The notes under the pieces were generated by a model. It ran no database searches. It had not been told where the DNA came from and saw only the letters and a list, made by a program, of their open reading frames with translations. The translations under genes were made by a program, and so were the position numbers. A DNA stretch of 64,000 nt, from positions 4,092,001 to 4,156,000 of the forward strand of contig NZ_AP018439.1 in assembly GCF_009937955.1 (NCBI RefSeq), in the 5' to 3' direction. Source of the DNA: Undibacterium sp. KW1 (GTDB lineage Bacteria; Pseudomonadota; Gammaproteobacteria; Burkholderiales; Burkholderiaceae_D). Shown piece by piece: positions 8,439 to 17,121 of this stretch; positions within the stretch are counted from its first letter, which is position 1; every line of letters begins with the position of its first letter.

Positions 8439-8717
8439 TTATCCTAAAAATACCCAGGTTGAACTTGCGCCTTTGTAGTAATACACGCCAACACCAGATC
8501 CAGGATTCCACAAACTACCATCGGCGTAGCGAATGTCACCATCTCTGGGCTTGGCAGGGGCAACTGTGGTTTTGTCTAGGTGGCCCACCGATAATCCAGC
8601 AATGGCTGTGGCTATTTTCTGAAGCTCAGACGAAAAAAAACGCTGCATTTCTGCAGCGTCATCTGGTAATTGCGATGGTGCATAGCCCACCGTGCTTGAA
8701 TTGCTTGCCCTCACCAT
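8439..8717 (-). CDS. small phage tail-associated protein overlapping a terminator hairpin
   Basis: I place the start at the ATG at 8717 (product begins MVRASNSSTVGYAPSQLPDD), about 92 residues; the frame is open further upstream. The middle has LQKIATAIAGL, similar to the helical part of many small phage proteins, and the end (RDGDIRYADGSLWNPGSGVG then YYYKGASSTWVFLG) looks like a repeat used in tail-fibre tips. It overlaps the end of the 533-residue gene by 59 bp, and a textbook terminator hairpin (8633-8658) lies inside it. The start is uncertain. Confidence 0.5.
   Translation of the reverse strand: MVRASNSSTVGYAPSQLPDDAAEMQRFFSSELQKIATAIAGLSVGHLDKTTVAPAKPRDGDIRYADGSLWNPGSGVGVYYYKGASSTWVFLG
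8633..8658 (-). terminator. rho-independent terminator located inside the next coding frame
   Basis: On the minus strand CGCTGCA-GAAA-TGCAGCG forms a perfect 7-bp stem with a GNRA-type tetraloop, followed by eight T (8633-8640). It begins one base after the stop codon of the gene 8659-10260 yet lies within the frame 8439-8717. Confidence 0.7.
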
Positions 8718-10260
8718 GCCCCATAATATCGACATCCAGATCGACCGAATCAAGTCGCCATTGAAACGCAGATCCGGACGCGTAGCGATGTGCGATATAG
8801 CGACCACTTGCAAACAGATCGACAGCTACGCTAGAGCCTATCGTATACGTTCCTGTGACCCACACTGGCTCATCATAGGGTGTATTGGCATACCCAACGC
8901 TCACCTTGACTGTTTCTCCGGGATTGCCGGCGATACGGGGACGCACTCCCTTCACCAGTTTAATGCTTTCAGGTGTATCAAATGACAAACCCCGGCGTTC
9001 CAGAAACGCAGCAGGCAGGCTGCCATTAAAGGAAGCTGAGGCATCAAGCATATACAATTTTTGATCATTCGATGCCATGACGACACGCGCAGTGTCAGGT
9101 GTGTAATCGGGACCGCTCCAGAATGTCAGATCAGAATCCCAGGAATCAGAATCCTGCGCCCAGGTTCCTCCAAGGTCATTCGATACAGCACCGTAGCTGG
9201 CATGATTGATATTAGGCACATCACGGAATGAAACTGTCTTGTCGATAAAATTATAAACCATCGCCTTGTCACATACGCTTGATCCTATGGAAGGATAAGC
9301 CAGATAAATTTCATTCAGAAATGGATTCTTGAATACGAATACATTGCCACGGCTATTGACATCAATATTCTGGAAAAAGAATCTGCGTGTTTGCTTGTCC
9401 AGCACCGAGTTTGCTGTTTGCCCATCGTGAACAATGACGTCAGAGCCAGTAACCACGAAATGCCAGCCATCAAACTCAACTGCACAATTACGGTTGAGCA
9501 TACCGGACATGCCAAGGATTTTGGAAAACCGGAACATCGATTGTCCGCCGACAAAATCCATACGATGGGTCGAATTTTCAGTATAGATGATGAAAGAATC
9601 GCGCAAAGGCAAACCATCGACAACTGGACTGGTCGCTTCTGCCAAATCAACTTCACCCGCGTCCTTGGTGGCATCGGCAGCGTCCCAGGTTACTGGAAAA
9701 GCACCAGGATCAGCCGGATGCGACCATTTCACCAGAAATGGTTTATTCGTGCCGGCAACAGTCAGGTTCATGGCAATCAAAAAATTTTTATACGCCCGTA
9801 ATGATTTGCAATATGTGCTTGCCGGCCAGTTAGGTAAATCAACAAATTTATTTGCCACATTCAAGTCCCAGGACATCGGGATTCTCAATGCATCGCCAAC
9901 ATTTAATATTGGCAGACCTGAAAGCAAAGCATGGGTCCATTGGTTGACCACACCCGCCCTGGGTGTTGCATGTGTAATATCGGTATGAGTCACGACACCA
10001 CCAGAATAAGTCACCGCATGTGATTTGGTGGCACTCATATATACCCAGTAACGGTTGCCCGAAATTGTCACTGGTAGCACATACTGCGGCACGACAGCTG
10101 GTGAGTTATATACTTCGCCATGGCCATAAAACTGGTAAGCATAGCCATCTAGAAAGCGAATATTGCGCGCATCTGTCCAGGCATTGACAGGTATTTCATG
10201 CTGCGACAAATCCTTGTTGACACCAAATTGTCCCAGATTTTGTATTTTAACGAGAGCCAT
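8659..10260 (-). CDS. virion structural protein, probable tail stabilisation/beta-propeller-like protein
   Basis: 533 residues, beta-rich, without signal peptide. The N-terminus (MALVKIQNLGQFGVNKDLSQ then HEIPVNAWTDARNIRFLDG) is the pattern seen in podoviral head-closure and packaged-DNA stabilisation proteins that open by describing the packaged state and then repeat YW/VF blades. Several blade-like repeats are visible (VYMSATKS, WHFVVTGSDVIVHDGQ, VFKNPFLNEIYLAYP). Position after the head genes and before internal proteins fits a tail or head-completion role. Function is inferred from layout; I cannot name a Pfam family with certainty. Confidence 0.65.
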   Translation of the reverse strand: MALVKIQNLGQFGVNKDLSQHEIPVNAWTDARNIRFLDGYAYQFYGHGEVYNSPAVVPQYVLPVTISGNRYWVYMSATKSHAVTYSGGVVTHTDITHATPRAGVVNQWTHALLSGLPILNVGDALRIPMSWDLNVANKFVDLPNWPASTYCKSLRAYKNFLIAMNLTVAGTNKPFLVKWSHPADPGAFPVTWDAADATKDAGEVDLAEATSPVVDGLPLRDSFIIYTENSTHRMDFVGGQSMFRFSKILGMSGMLNRNCAVEFDGWHFVVTGSDVIVHDGQTANSVLDKQTRRFFFQNIDVNSRGNVFVFKNPFLNEIYLAYPSIGSSVCDKAMVYNFIDKTVSFRDVPNINHASYGAVSNDLGGTWAQDSDSWDSDLTFWSGPDYTPDTARVVMASNDQKLYMLDASASFNGSLPAAFLERRGLSFDTPESIKLVKGVRPRIAGNPGETVKVSVGYANTPYDEPVWVTGTYTIGSSVAVDLFASGRYIAHRYASGSAFQWRLDSVDLDVDIMGHGEGKQFKHGGLCTIAITR

Positions 10261-11587
10261 ATGCGCTTAATAATCCGTAGCGGTTTTGATTACCTTTAGC
10301 AGGCTGTTGCTGTGCAAAACCCTGATTAAGCAATCCCATAGGTTGCTGGAAATTGCTTTGCGATCCCTGGTTTTGCATGCCATAAGGGTTTCGCTGATTT
10401 TGTAAGAATGGGCTCTGAAAATTACTATTTTGTCCGCCATACAAATAGGTATTCGATTGTCCCGGCTGATTTTGCCAGTTACCATTTTGCCCCTCATTAC
10501 CCCAGTAAGTCTGTGCTCGCGGCTGATCAGGGCTACCCCAATTCATGTTAACAGACTTGCGATAGGCATTTGTCTGCTGAAACGGCTGTATATAAGGATC
10601 TTGTTGCTGTTGTTGCGCCACTGGCACTTGTGACAGATTTACAGGAGCATCAAACCCGCTCATGCCATATGCCTGGCGCTGATTAAACAACTGCTGCTGG
10701 GCATTATTGTATGCGCCATTGTTGTATGTTTTAGCATACGCCTGATGTGGCTCGTCAATTCCACCCAATTGCTGCAATTGCTGTGGCGTCAGTTGAGACA
10801 TTTGCTGCCGCAAGTATTCCTGTTGAGCCGGATTCATGGACTGCGCTTCAGCAATCCTTCGCTGCATGTCGATCAAGGGATCGCTGGCATACATACCGGA
10901 CGACTGAACACTATCGAATGGTTTCGCCGCCATCTGTTTTTGGCGGTTTGCAGCAGCGGTTGCCAATTCGGATTGCATACGCATTGCGGCAAGTTTTTGT
11001 TCGTAATCCGGCCTGGCGCTAGCGCCAGGCATACCAAGTTCACCAGCCTGATAAGGACCACCAATATTTCCAAGCGCCGCCATCCTCGCATTCTGGGCCG
11101 CCAGATATTCAGCTGTTGGCATTCCATTCGCTGTCCCAGATTTTGCACTTGCATTGGCCGTGTCTGTTGATGTGAAATCCTTAGCTTGCGTACTTGTGTT
11201 TGCTGAAGTTTGAATATTGCCAGAACCTATACCCTTGCCGCTCACCATATTCTGTGCTGCTGCAACCTGAAAGGCAGTGCGGGCATTCTCCAGCCCCTTA
11301 TTTTTTATCTCATTATTCCAATAATCGATCCCCGCCTGATCACCCACCTTACCAAATGGTGTGTAAAAATCAGCGGCTGTCGTACCCGCTACATAGCCTG
11401 AACCAGGATCCTGAACATTCCCGACACCGCGTCCAGAAATAATATTATCACTGGCGGCCTGATAGAAAGCACGCTGCGCTGCGTCAGCACCCTTGGCAGC
11501 AATTTCCCGGTTCCAGTAATCGACACCTGCCTGATCTCCAGCGCGACCAAATTGCTTGTACCAGTCTGCTGCACTTATATCTGCCAT
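10247..11587 (-). CDS. phage tail/virion protein with two DUF4214-like repeats and Gln/Asn-rich C-terminus
   Basis: 446 residues. The N-terminus carries two similar units, AADWYKQFGRAGDQAGVDYW (residue 5 on) and AADFYTPFGKVGDQAGIDYW (about residue 71), each followed by N-x-EI-x-x-KG and a helix ending in GxGxG. This recalls DUF4214-type repeats of secreted or fibre proteins. The second half is rich in Q, N, G and P (NQRNPYGMQNQGSQ) and probably disordered. It overlaps the start of the following gene by 14 bases. No enzymatic motif; a tail accessory role is inferred. Confidence 0.6.
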   Translation of the reverse strand: MADISAADWYKQFGRAGDQAGVDYWNREIAAKGADAAQRAFYQAASDNIISGRGVGNVQDPGSGYVAGTTAADFYTPFGKVGDQAGIDYWNNEIKNKGLENARTAFQVAAAQNMVSGKGIGSGNIQTSANTSTQAKDFTSTDTANASAKSGTANGMPTAEYLAAQNARMAALGNIGGPYQAGELGMPGASARPDYEQKLAAMRMQSELATAAANRQKQMAAKPFDSVQSSGMYASDPLIDMQRRIAEAQSMNPAQQEYLRQQMSQLTPQQLQQLGGIDEPHQAYAKTYNNGAYNNAQQQLFNQRQAYGMSGFDAPVNLSQVPVAQQQQQDPYIQPFQQTNAYRKSVNMNWGSPDQPRAQTYWGNEGQNGNWQNQPGQSNTYLYGGQNSNFQSPFLQNQRNPYGMQNQGSQSNFQQPMGLLNQGFAQQQPAKGNQNRYGLLSAYGSR

Positions 11588-11595
11588 GATTTACC

Positions 11596-11736
11596 TCATT
11601 CTTTTCGTGGTTTCGCGAACACGTGACCATCCCAATGATCGCCAATAGAAACGCTATCATCACAAGGGATATATCCTGCAACCATTCCTAAAACTATATT
11701 CACAACTATGCCATTTTGAATTTCTGCGCTTTTCAT
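11596..11736 (-). CDS. small phage tail-region protein
   Basis: 46 residues from the ATG at 11736 (MKSAEIQNGIVVNIVLGMVA). Short proteins with the pattern M-x-A-x-I-x-N-G-x-V-x-N-x-V and a closing IGDHWDGHVFAKP motif are common next to tail-fibre genes and often end fibre tips. It starts two bases after the stop of the glycine-rich fibre gene and ends just before the 446-residue gene. The longer frame to 11784 lacks a better start. Confidence 0.55.
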   Translation of the reverse strand: MKSAEIQNGIVVNIVLGMVAGYIPCDDSVSIGDHWDGHVFAKPRKE

Positions 11737-11738
11737 AT

Positions 11739-12564
11739 TTACCACCAATAAATAATAACTAGGCCGTTTCCACCATTGCCGCATAGCGTATCGGAACCAC
11801 CACCGCCACCGGACGGGAAACCACCATTGCCTCCTGGTAGACCTGCAGCTGTTGCTGCTCTCCCACCGTCACCTCCACCTCCTTGTATTGAAAAGTACAG
11901 CCCATCACGGGCAACATTCATCCCCCCGCCAGTAGAATACGTACCCCGGCCACCACCGTTCGCACCTGCAATTCCTGCGCCGCCTCCGCTTCCACCACAC
12001 AGACTTCCACCTCCGTTTGTAAGTGATCCACCTCCGGTTCCACCTGCCCCCCCCCCACACAGCGGAGCCAACTCCGTTAGAATTCACCGAAGCACCACCA
12101 AAATCGCTCGATGCATGAAAAACGGTTGAGATTCCAAAACTAGGATTTGGATGTCCACCAACGCCAGCATTTGAACCAGTACTAGCAATTCCCCCTCCAC
12201 CTGCACCACTAAAGACTGCGCCTCCTCCGCCAAATGCTGAAAATGTAAGCCCAGATTGCGTGCAAAAAATGCTTGAAGCGCCCCCATTCGAGCCAAAACC
12301 TGTGCTACCAACACCGCCAGCTCCAACAATTATTTGGCATGCCTCACCCATAATCAACGTACTCTTAGGTACGATTTGTCTATTTCTACCACCGCCACCA
12401 CCGCCATGGGCCCAAGTACCACCCCATCCTCCAGATCCGCCGGCTCCAAATATGTCGAAAACATACATTGAAGCAACTGGAAGAATAAACATCTGCGATG
12501 TTTTGAATAATTGAAAATTTGCACCTCTTGGCGCTGCATTAGCAAACCCCGTAAACCCCGCCAT
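11739..12564 (-). pseudogene. glycine-rich tail-fibre-like protein, frame broken at a G10 tract
   Basis: The first frame starts at the ATG at 12564 (MAGFTGFANAAPRGANFQLF) and encodes a beta/Gly-rich sequence (FDIFGAGGSGGWGGTWAHGG, QIIVGAGGVGSTGF). At ten consecutive G (12047-12056 on the complementary strand) it passes into a meaningless Arg/Trp-rich frame. The adjacent frame continues perfectly with GGGAGGTGGGSLTNGGGSLC and ends GGNGLVIIYWW, the usual C-terminus of such glycine-rich fibre or surface proteins. Nine G instead of ten would join the frames into about 275 residues. It could be a phase-variable tract, slippage or a sequencing error. Confidence 0.65.
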
Positions 12565-12565
12565 A

Positions 12566-12979
12566 TCAATAATCCCCCGAATGAGCACGCGCACGCCAAC
12601 CGGCAGCCACCGCTGTCCCCATGGTCGCATACAATGTATAGCCGGCAGGAATAGCCCGATTTAAAGGGATAACGACCTTCGCCTGCGCTGCTACTTCTGT
12701 CAATACAGTGGCCGGCAAACTTACTTCTTCCCATAAGATGTTATTCGCAGCCGATGACGTAGAAGATCCATTATTAAGAAATACGCGAAGCACAGATGCG
12801 TTATTTGTGCCGATAGGGATAGCTTCGACACTCTCAACAAATGCACCATTTGGCCCCGCCGGTGAAGAAATTTGAACAACTGTGCCGGTACCATCCTTAT
12901 TGGTATTCGCTGCTGTGATAAGCGCTGATATCCATACCTTGGGTGTCAGTGGAAAGATAGGGGAAATATTTGCTGCCAT
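12566..12979 (-). CDS. phage structural protein, unknown
   Basis: 137 residues, beta-rich, starting MAANISPIFPLTPKVWISAL. The sequence (TAANTNKDGTGTVVQISSPA, VESVEAIPIGTNNASVLRVF) resembles small virion decoration or tail proteins found in phages with glycine-rich fibre genes. It sits between the tail-fibre-like gene 12989-13768 and the glycine-rich fibre gene and ends two bases before the latter. RBS AAGGAG is visible upstream. No specific function can be given. Confidence 0.6.
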   Translation of the reverse strand: MAANISPIFPLTPKVWISALITAANTNKDGTGTVVQISSPAGPNGAFVESVEAIPIGTNNASVLRVFLNNGSSTSSAANNILWEEVSLPATVLTEVAAQAKVVIPLNRAIPAGYTLYATMGTAVAAGWRARAHSGDY

Positions 12980-12988
12980 ATCTGCTCC

Positions 12989-13768
12989 TTAAAAATTATT
13001 GTATAAATACAGTACGCTAGCGGAGTTAGTGCCCCAACTCGCATTACTCCCATCCGTCGTCAGCACCTTGCCCGCATTTCCCGCCTGTCCAGGCAACACA
13101 GGAGAAAATGCCTGCGCCACAACAAATGCGCAAGTTGCCACCTCATTTGTAGCTGTACCTGCCGTTTTGGTCGATGCCGTCAACGCCGCGCTTGTAAAGT
13201 CTTGTGCACCTGCCCAGGTTTGCCCCGACACATTGCCCTTGGAAGACATGGCAGGCCCACTCAAACTTCCCGTTACTGCCAAGTCACCTGTAATAAGTTG
13301 ACTGCCGACCATGGTCAAATTCCCGGTCATCGTCTGATTCCCAGTCCGCAGCAAAGTCTCGGACCCGGCAATGATGACGAAATTTGTGCCGTCATACATC
13401 AACAGCAGTGGTTGACTGGCAACGACGTCGCCTGCAGTAGGATCAGCTCCCAGCAAAGTCTTTACAGGCTTTGCCCCAAGACCTGAAACATTCACAGTAA
13501 AAGAACCTGTCCCAGCATTGACTGGTCGATACAAAAGCAACAGCCCGGTCGTATAAGCCAGCAAAGCAGTTGCAGGATTCAAGACATGCGCCGCAGCTGT
13601 ACCTGTTTCTGCTGCAGTAATAATCACCGCACCAGTAAAGCCAGCGAAGCATTCCTTCAATACCGTTTTCAGCATGCGGATATGGTCGTCCCCCTGGGAT
13701 TTTGGATCAGATGCCGTTGGATTTGTGATCGTCAGATCATTGATATAGTTTGCAGTTTCTAATGCCAT
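12989..13768 (-). CDS. phage tail-fibre-like protein
   Basis: 259 residues. The N-terminus ETANYINDLTITNPTASDPK then SQGDDHIRMLKTVLKECF is the well-known start of many podoviral and lambdoid fibre proteins that attach to the tail. It is followed by beta-rich repeats with TMTGNLTMVGSQLITGDLAV, a typical fibre shaft motif, and a C-terminus GNAGKVLTTDGSNASWGTNS as in many fibre tips. It overlaps the adaptor gene by one base. Host receptor binding is the likely role. Confidence 0.78.
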   Translation of the reverse strand: MALETANYINDLTITNPTASDPKSQGDDHIRMLKTVLKECFAGFTGAVIITAAETGTAAAHVLNPATALLAYTTGLLLLYRPVNAGTGSFTVNVSGLGAKPVKTLLGADPTAGDVVASQPLLLMYDGTNFVIIAGSETLLRTGNQTMTGNLTMVGSQLITGDLAVTGSLSGPAMSSKGNVSGQTWAGAQDFTSAALTASTKTAGTATNEVATCAFVVAQAFSPVLPGQAGNAGKVLTTDGSNASWGTNSASVLYLYNNF

Positions 13769-14376
13769 TATTTAGCCCTCACTTGCATGGTTGAACCTGA
13801 ATACCAGTCTATGGAATTGATGGCATCCACACTTTGCAGATACAGTTTTTCAAAGGTAGGGATGCGTGCATCATTCATGATGAAAGGCTGGGCTGCGCAT
13901 AAAGCAGCGTACAGATATACATTTGGAAAAGCCGCCAGTAACCAGTTCGTCGTATTGATAGTTGTTAGCGCCGGTATGCGCTGCTGATAAGTCAATTCAA
14001 GTTGGTAAGCTGCGTCTGGTATGGGAGCCAGTTGCAGCTGCTGACCAATCACAGAAAATGCCACTGGTTTGCCAGTCGCAGCACTGGCATGATCAGCACT
14101 GAGTTGATCCGGGGCGGCGTAACGCAACACCGTCACAGGATCGCTACGCAAGATCAGTCGTCTCATCTCCAACATATCAGGCGGTAAATTCACGTACGCA
14201 TTACCAGCCACCGTCAACAAATTGCTGCGTATGTCCATAGGGCGCGCCACGATGTCAGACGACATTTTGGCTTCAGCCAAAGCAATGAAGCCTGCAATAA
14301 ACGGTGTCAGATCAGTACGATGCAACCAGTTGCTCACAGCTGTCTGCAGAGTTGCATAATCAGTGATAGCGCTCAT
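13768..14376 (-). CDS. phage head-tail adaptor protein
   Basis: 202 residues, mainly helical, starting MSAITDYATLQTAVSNWLHR then TDLTPFIAGFIALAEAKM, the opening characteristic of phage adaptor proteins placed after the capsid genes. The middle PPDMLEMRRLIL and the end AFPNVYLYAALCAAQPF agree with that family. It overlaps the upstream gene as ATGA with GGGAGG upstream, indicating translational coupling. It should connect the portal to tail proteins. Confidence 0.72.
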   Translation of the reverse strand: MSAITDYATLQTAVSNWLHRTDLTPFIAGFIALAEAKMSSDIVARPMDIRSNLLTVAGNAYVNLPPDMLEMRRLILRSDPVTVLRYAAPDQLSADHASAATGKPVAFSVIGQQLQLAPIPDAAYQLELTYQQRIPALTTINTTNWLLAAFPNVYLYAALCAAQPFIMNDARIPTFEKLYLQSVDAINSIDWYSGSTMQVRAK

Positions 14377-14657
14377 ACCCGGCCTCCCCAGACACGAAAG
14401 GCAGACAGTGCCGGATCAGCCAGCATGCTCTTTACATGCACGGCTTCCGCCATGAATTCCTGGAAGCTGATACCTTTGTCATTCAGATATTTCTCTACGA
14501 TCACCATGGGAAAAGATGCTGCATGTCGCATATCAGCTGAACCATGCTTTCCTTCCTTGTGCAACGCCTGAGTATGCTCAGCAATGGCCGTGCAATCCTG
14601 CACACGCTCAAACGTGACATCACCACCTTCTACATGGATATTGGTCGTGACTGCCAT
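14373..14657 (-). CDS. small phage protein, unknown
   Basis: 94 residues, mixed alpha/beta with TNIHVEGGDVTFERVQDCTA and a helical C-terminal part. Starts in the TAATG overlap with the upstream gene with GGAGAA as RBS. It belongs to the head-gene operon between capsid and adaptor; related short proteins in this position have no established role. Confidence 0.6.
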   Translation of the reverse strand: MAVTTNIHVEGGDVTFERVQDCTAIAEHTQALHKEGKHGSADMRHAASFPMVIVEKYLNDKGISFQEFMAEAVHVKSMLADPALSAFRVWGGRV

Positions 14658-14962
14658 TACATGTTCTCCAGCGGAGAAACCTGCACCACGCCCGCAGCAG
14701 CTACCTGTATCGCCGCTATCCTGTCGTTGCCATTCACACTCAGAATGACGGCATCACCAGGCTGCACCTGCAAATCAGTGCTCAAGGCAGTCGCAGATGA
14801 TTTGCCAAGTCGCACACAAGCTGGCGCAGTTGCAGCGACACGTATAAAACGGGGCAATTCACCGCTGGACATTGTTGGAATAGCTGCCGATGCAGACGTA
14901 CCCGAAGTGGCGATTGCCACTCCGGTGGTCTGACTCGAAACGGTGATATATCCACCATTCAT
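14657..14962 (-). CDS. small beta-rich phage head-region protein, decoration candidate
   Basis: 101 residues, nearly all beta-prone and Ser/Thr/Ala-rich (MNGGYITVSSQTTGVAIATS, SGELPRFIRVAATAPACVRL). RBS AGGAGG five bases before the ATG is the strongest of the block, suggesting high expression. It lies directly downstream of the major capsid gene and its partial terminator, the usual place of head-decoration or stabilisation proteins, but I see no family signature. Confidence 0.6.
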   Translation of the reverse strand: MNGGYITVSSQTTGVAIATSGTSASAAIPTMSSGELPRFIRVAATAPACVRLGKSSATALSTDLQVQPGDAVILSVNGNDRIAAIQVAAAGVVQVSPLENM

Positions 14963-15000
14963 AAAAACCTCCTGCGCTTCACAGCGTTTTAATTCGATTG

Positions 15001-15025
15001 AAAAACGGCGGGGCTTGCACCCGCC
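15001..15025 (-). terminator. rho-independent terminator after the capsid gene
   Basis: GGCGGG pairs with CCCGCC (15007-15025, 7-nt loop) and is followed on the minus strand by a T run (15001-15005). A terminator between the major capsid gene and the next gene probably reduces read-through so that capsid transcripts dominate. Confidence 0.65.
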
Positions 15026-15079
15026 AGCTTTTTTATGCAGTCACAAAATCAGGCTGACTACATAATGCGACGTCAAGAA

Positions 15080-16003
15080 TTACAAAACGTCGTAAATCGC
15101 ACCATGCGCTTTCGGTGCGCGGCATTCCAGCGTGTATTCAACCACCAGTTCACGCTGTACTGCATCGCCTGTCGTCGCCAGTTCGATAGTACTGAACGGG
15201 CGCAAATAAGCCAGAGCCAATTTGTCGGCCTGCAAGACAAACACATCACGCGCGGCCTGGAAGCGGTTCGGCACCACCTTCAAAGAGCCAAAGTCGGATA
15301 CATACACATCAATCGCTGCATACAGCTTCGCATCTTCTGACTTATCGAAACGTGTAGCATTGCCGCTGAAGGTAGAGAAAGTCTGTTTCTGCGCCGGGCC
15401 GACCATAATGGTGTCAGGTTCGCCACCGGCGCTATAACATTTCTGCAAAACATTCTTCAACTGTGCTTCAGTAAATGCACGCGGTGTACCGACGGTGCGG
15501 CCAGTGTTGCCTGTGTAGGATGCCAAAGTACCGGCATTATTATCGACATTATCAACTACCCAACCTGGCAGGCCACGTGCCTGGCGCGGGGAAGTTGCAG
15601 CAACATCCAATTGACACAAGGCCGACTCCATATCACGTTTCAATTCCAGCGAAGCCATGGACAACTGGTAAGCCAGTTCATCCTTGCGACCCGCAGGGTT
15701 CATCGCTTGCTGGGTACCAGAGACGATCACGGTCTTCGATGCGATCTGGGTACGGTTGCTCAAACGCACAGTCGGCGTCACGCTCTTGGCCGTGGCATTG
15801 TCACCCTCAGCTTGCGCATTGGTGGTGACGGCGCTTGCCAGATCCTGCGTTTGCCATTCATGCAAAGTATTGCTGGCCTTGGCCTTAGCCGCCATGTTCA
15901 TCAATGGCGTAGTGGTGGGGGAAATGCGATAGATGATATCGCTGAGATCTTCCTTATTACCAATCGCGCTGGTTGTTACATAGGTATTGCTTGGTGCTGT
16001 CAT
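15080..16003 (-). CDS. major capsid protein (SU10/DUF5309-like)
   Basis: 307 residues with RBS GGAGA. The sequence TTTPLMNMAAKAKASNTLHE then WQTQDL in the N-terminus and the C-terminal CRAPKAHGAIYDVL match phage capsid proteins of the SU10/DUF5309 type. Features include the spine-helix region RKDELAYQLSMASLELKRDM, the loop PRAFTEAQLKNVLQKCYSAG and a late DVYVSDFGSLKVVPNRF segment. It follows a scaffold-like gene and precedes a terminator, as expected of the capsid gene. It forms the icosahedral shell. Confidence 0.85.
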   Translation of the reverse strand: MTAPSNTYVTTSAIGNKEDLSDIIYRISPTTTPLMNMAAKAKASNTLHEWQTQDLASAVTTNAQAEGDNATAKSVTPTVRLSNRTQIASKTVIVSGTQQAMNPAGRKDELAYQLSMASLELKRDMESALCQLDVAATSPRQARGLPGWVVDNVDNNAGTLASYTGNTGRTVGTPRAFTEAQLKNVLQKCYSAGGEPDTIMVGPAQKQTFSTFSGNATRFDKSEDAKLYAAIDVYVSDFGSLKVVPNRFQAARDVFVLQADKLALAYLRPFSTIELATTGDAVQRELVVEYTLECRAPKAHGAIYDVL

Positions 16004-16027
16004 AGATTTCTCCGGGGTCTCGCGACC

Positions 16028-17008
16028 TTAAATAAATTTTGCAAAAAGGGATGCTGCGTCTTCAACTCTGCCGGATTTGGCAAGACGCTGCATGGCAGCC
16101 TGACGACCATCACCACCGGGTGATTCGCCTACACCCGGCCTGATTACTTTTTGCGGTATGCTCGTCACACGCTTGGCTGCTGCATTGGCTTTGGCCATCA
16201 TGGCATCGTAAAGCATAGCCTTACGTCCCAACAGTACCGCCTTATGATCAGCGATACTATCGACTAACTGATGTTCAAACCCCTGCTCCAGTAAATACTG
16301 GCGAATAGCCTTACTTTCGGCTTCGGCCTTTCTGCTGTCTTTCCAGTCCGGTAGCTTGGCAAGAAGTTCTTCCTGCTGCGTATGGAGCACAGACTCCAGA
16401 TGGTTTGCCTGTTCAGCCTGGGCGATATGTGCCAGGCGTTGTTGTTGCTGCATATTTTTCTGATAGGCGGCTTGTCTCCTTTGATAGAGATGCTGCTGCT
16501 TCAGATATTCAGCGGGATTATTGTCCAGCAAATGTTCCCAGTCTATCTGCTGTTGCTGGTTCAATGCACCTTCGATTTGGGCGGCCATTTTTTGCAGATT
16601 GCTGGCATACTCATGGCGTTCCTGGCTGGCCCTGTGAATTTCAGCCTCGGCAGCTTTGCGCTGTTCAGCCACTTCCATGGTCTTTCTGGTGTAGTCAGAT
16701 TGACGCAAGCCATTTTTATAGGCATCTGCCAACTCTGCCTTCGATAAATTAACAGTCTTGCCATCTACAACAATGGTGACAGCCTCTTTCTCCCTGGCAT
16801 ACAGGTCCTGCTCTGCGTCCTCACTGCCTGGCTCTGCAGGCAAAGTATCGCTCCTATCTCTTCGTCCACTCAAGTCATCCAGCACTTCCCTCTCAAGAGC
16901 CTGGGCACTTTTTTCATGTGCCTGCGGTTCCAGAAAAGCGCCCATGGCTTGCGCCGCACCATCTACATTCAAAGCACTACTTGTGGGTTCAGTTACCTGA
17001 TTATCCAT
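16028..17008 (-). CDS. phage scaffolding-type protein
   Basis: I choose the ATG at 17008 (MDNQVTEPTSSALNVDGAAQ), which has GGAGATGGA upstream; the frame is open to 17059. About 326 residues, highly charged and helical, with a long coiled-coil-like centre (KTMEVAEQRKAAEAEIHRAS, QQHLYQRRQAAYQKNMQQQQ) and an acidic N-terminus. A small beta motif, VTIVVDGKTVNLSKAEL, sits near residue 90. Placement between portal and capsid genes, composition and length fit a scaffold that directs capsid assembly. Confidence 0.72.
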   Translation of the reverse strand: MDNQVTEPTSSALNVDGAAQAMGAFLEPQAHEKSAQALEREVLDDLSGRRDRSDTLPAEPGSEDAEQDLYAREKEAVTIVVDGKTVNLSKAELADAYKNGLRQSDYTRKTMEVAEQRKAAEAEIHRASQERHEYASNLQKMAAQIEGALNQQQQIDWEHLLDNNPAEYLKQQHLYQRRQAAYQKNMQQQQRLAHIAQAEQANHLESVLHTQQEELLAKLPDWKDSRKAEAESKAIRQYLLEQGFEHQLVDSIADHKAVLLGRKAMLYDAMMAKANAAAKRVTSIPQKVIRPGVGESPGGDGRQAAMQRLAKSGRVEDAASLFAKFI

Positions 17009-17121
17009 ATTCCATCTCCAATCAATGAATGGGACTTCCACCCATTCCCGGCGCCTCACGGCGTTAAGATTTATCCGGCAGAAAAACCGCTATCGCAGCC
17101 ACCCAGTGTGCCGGACCACCA

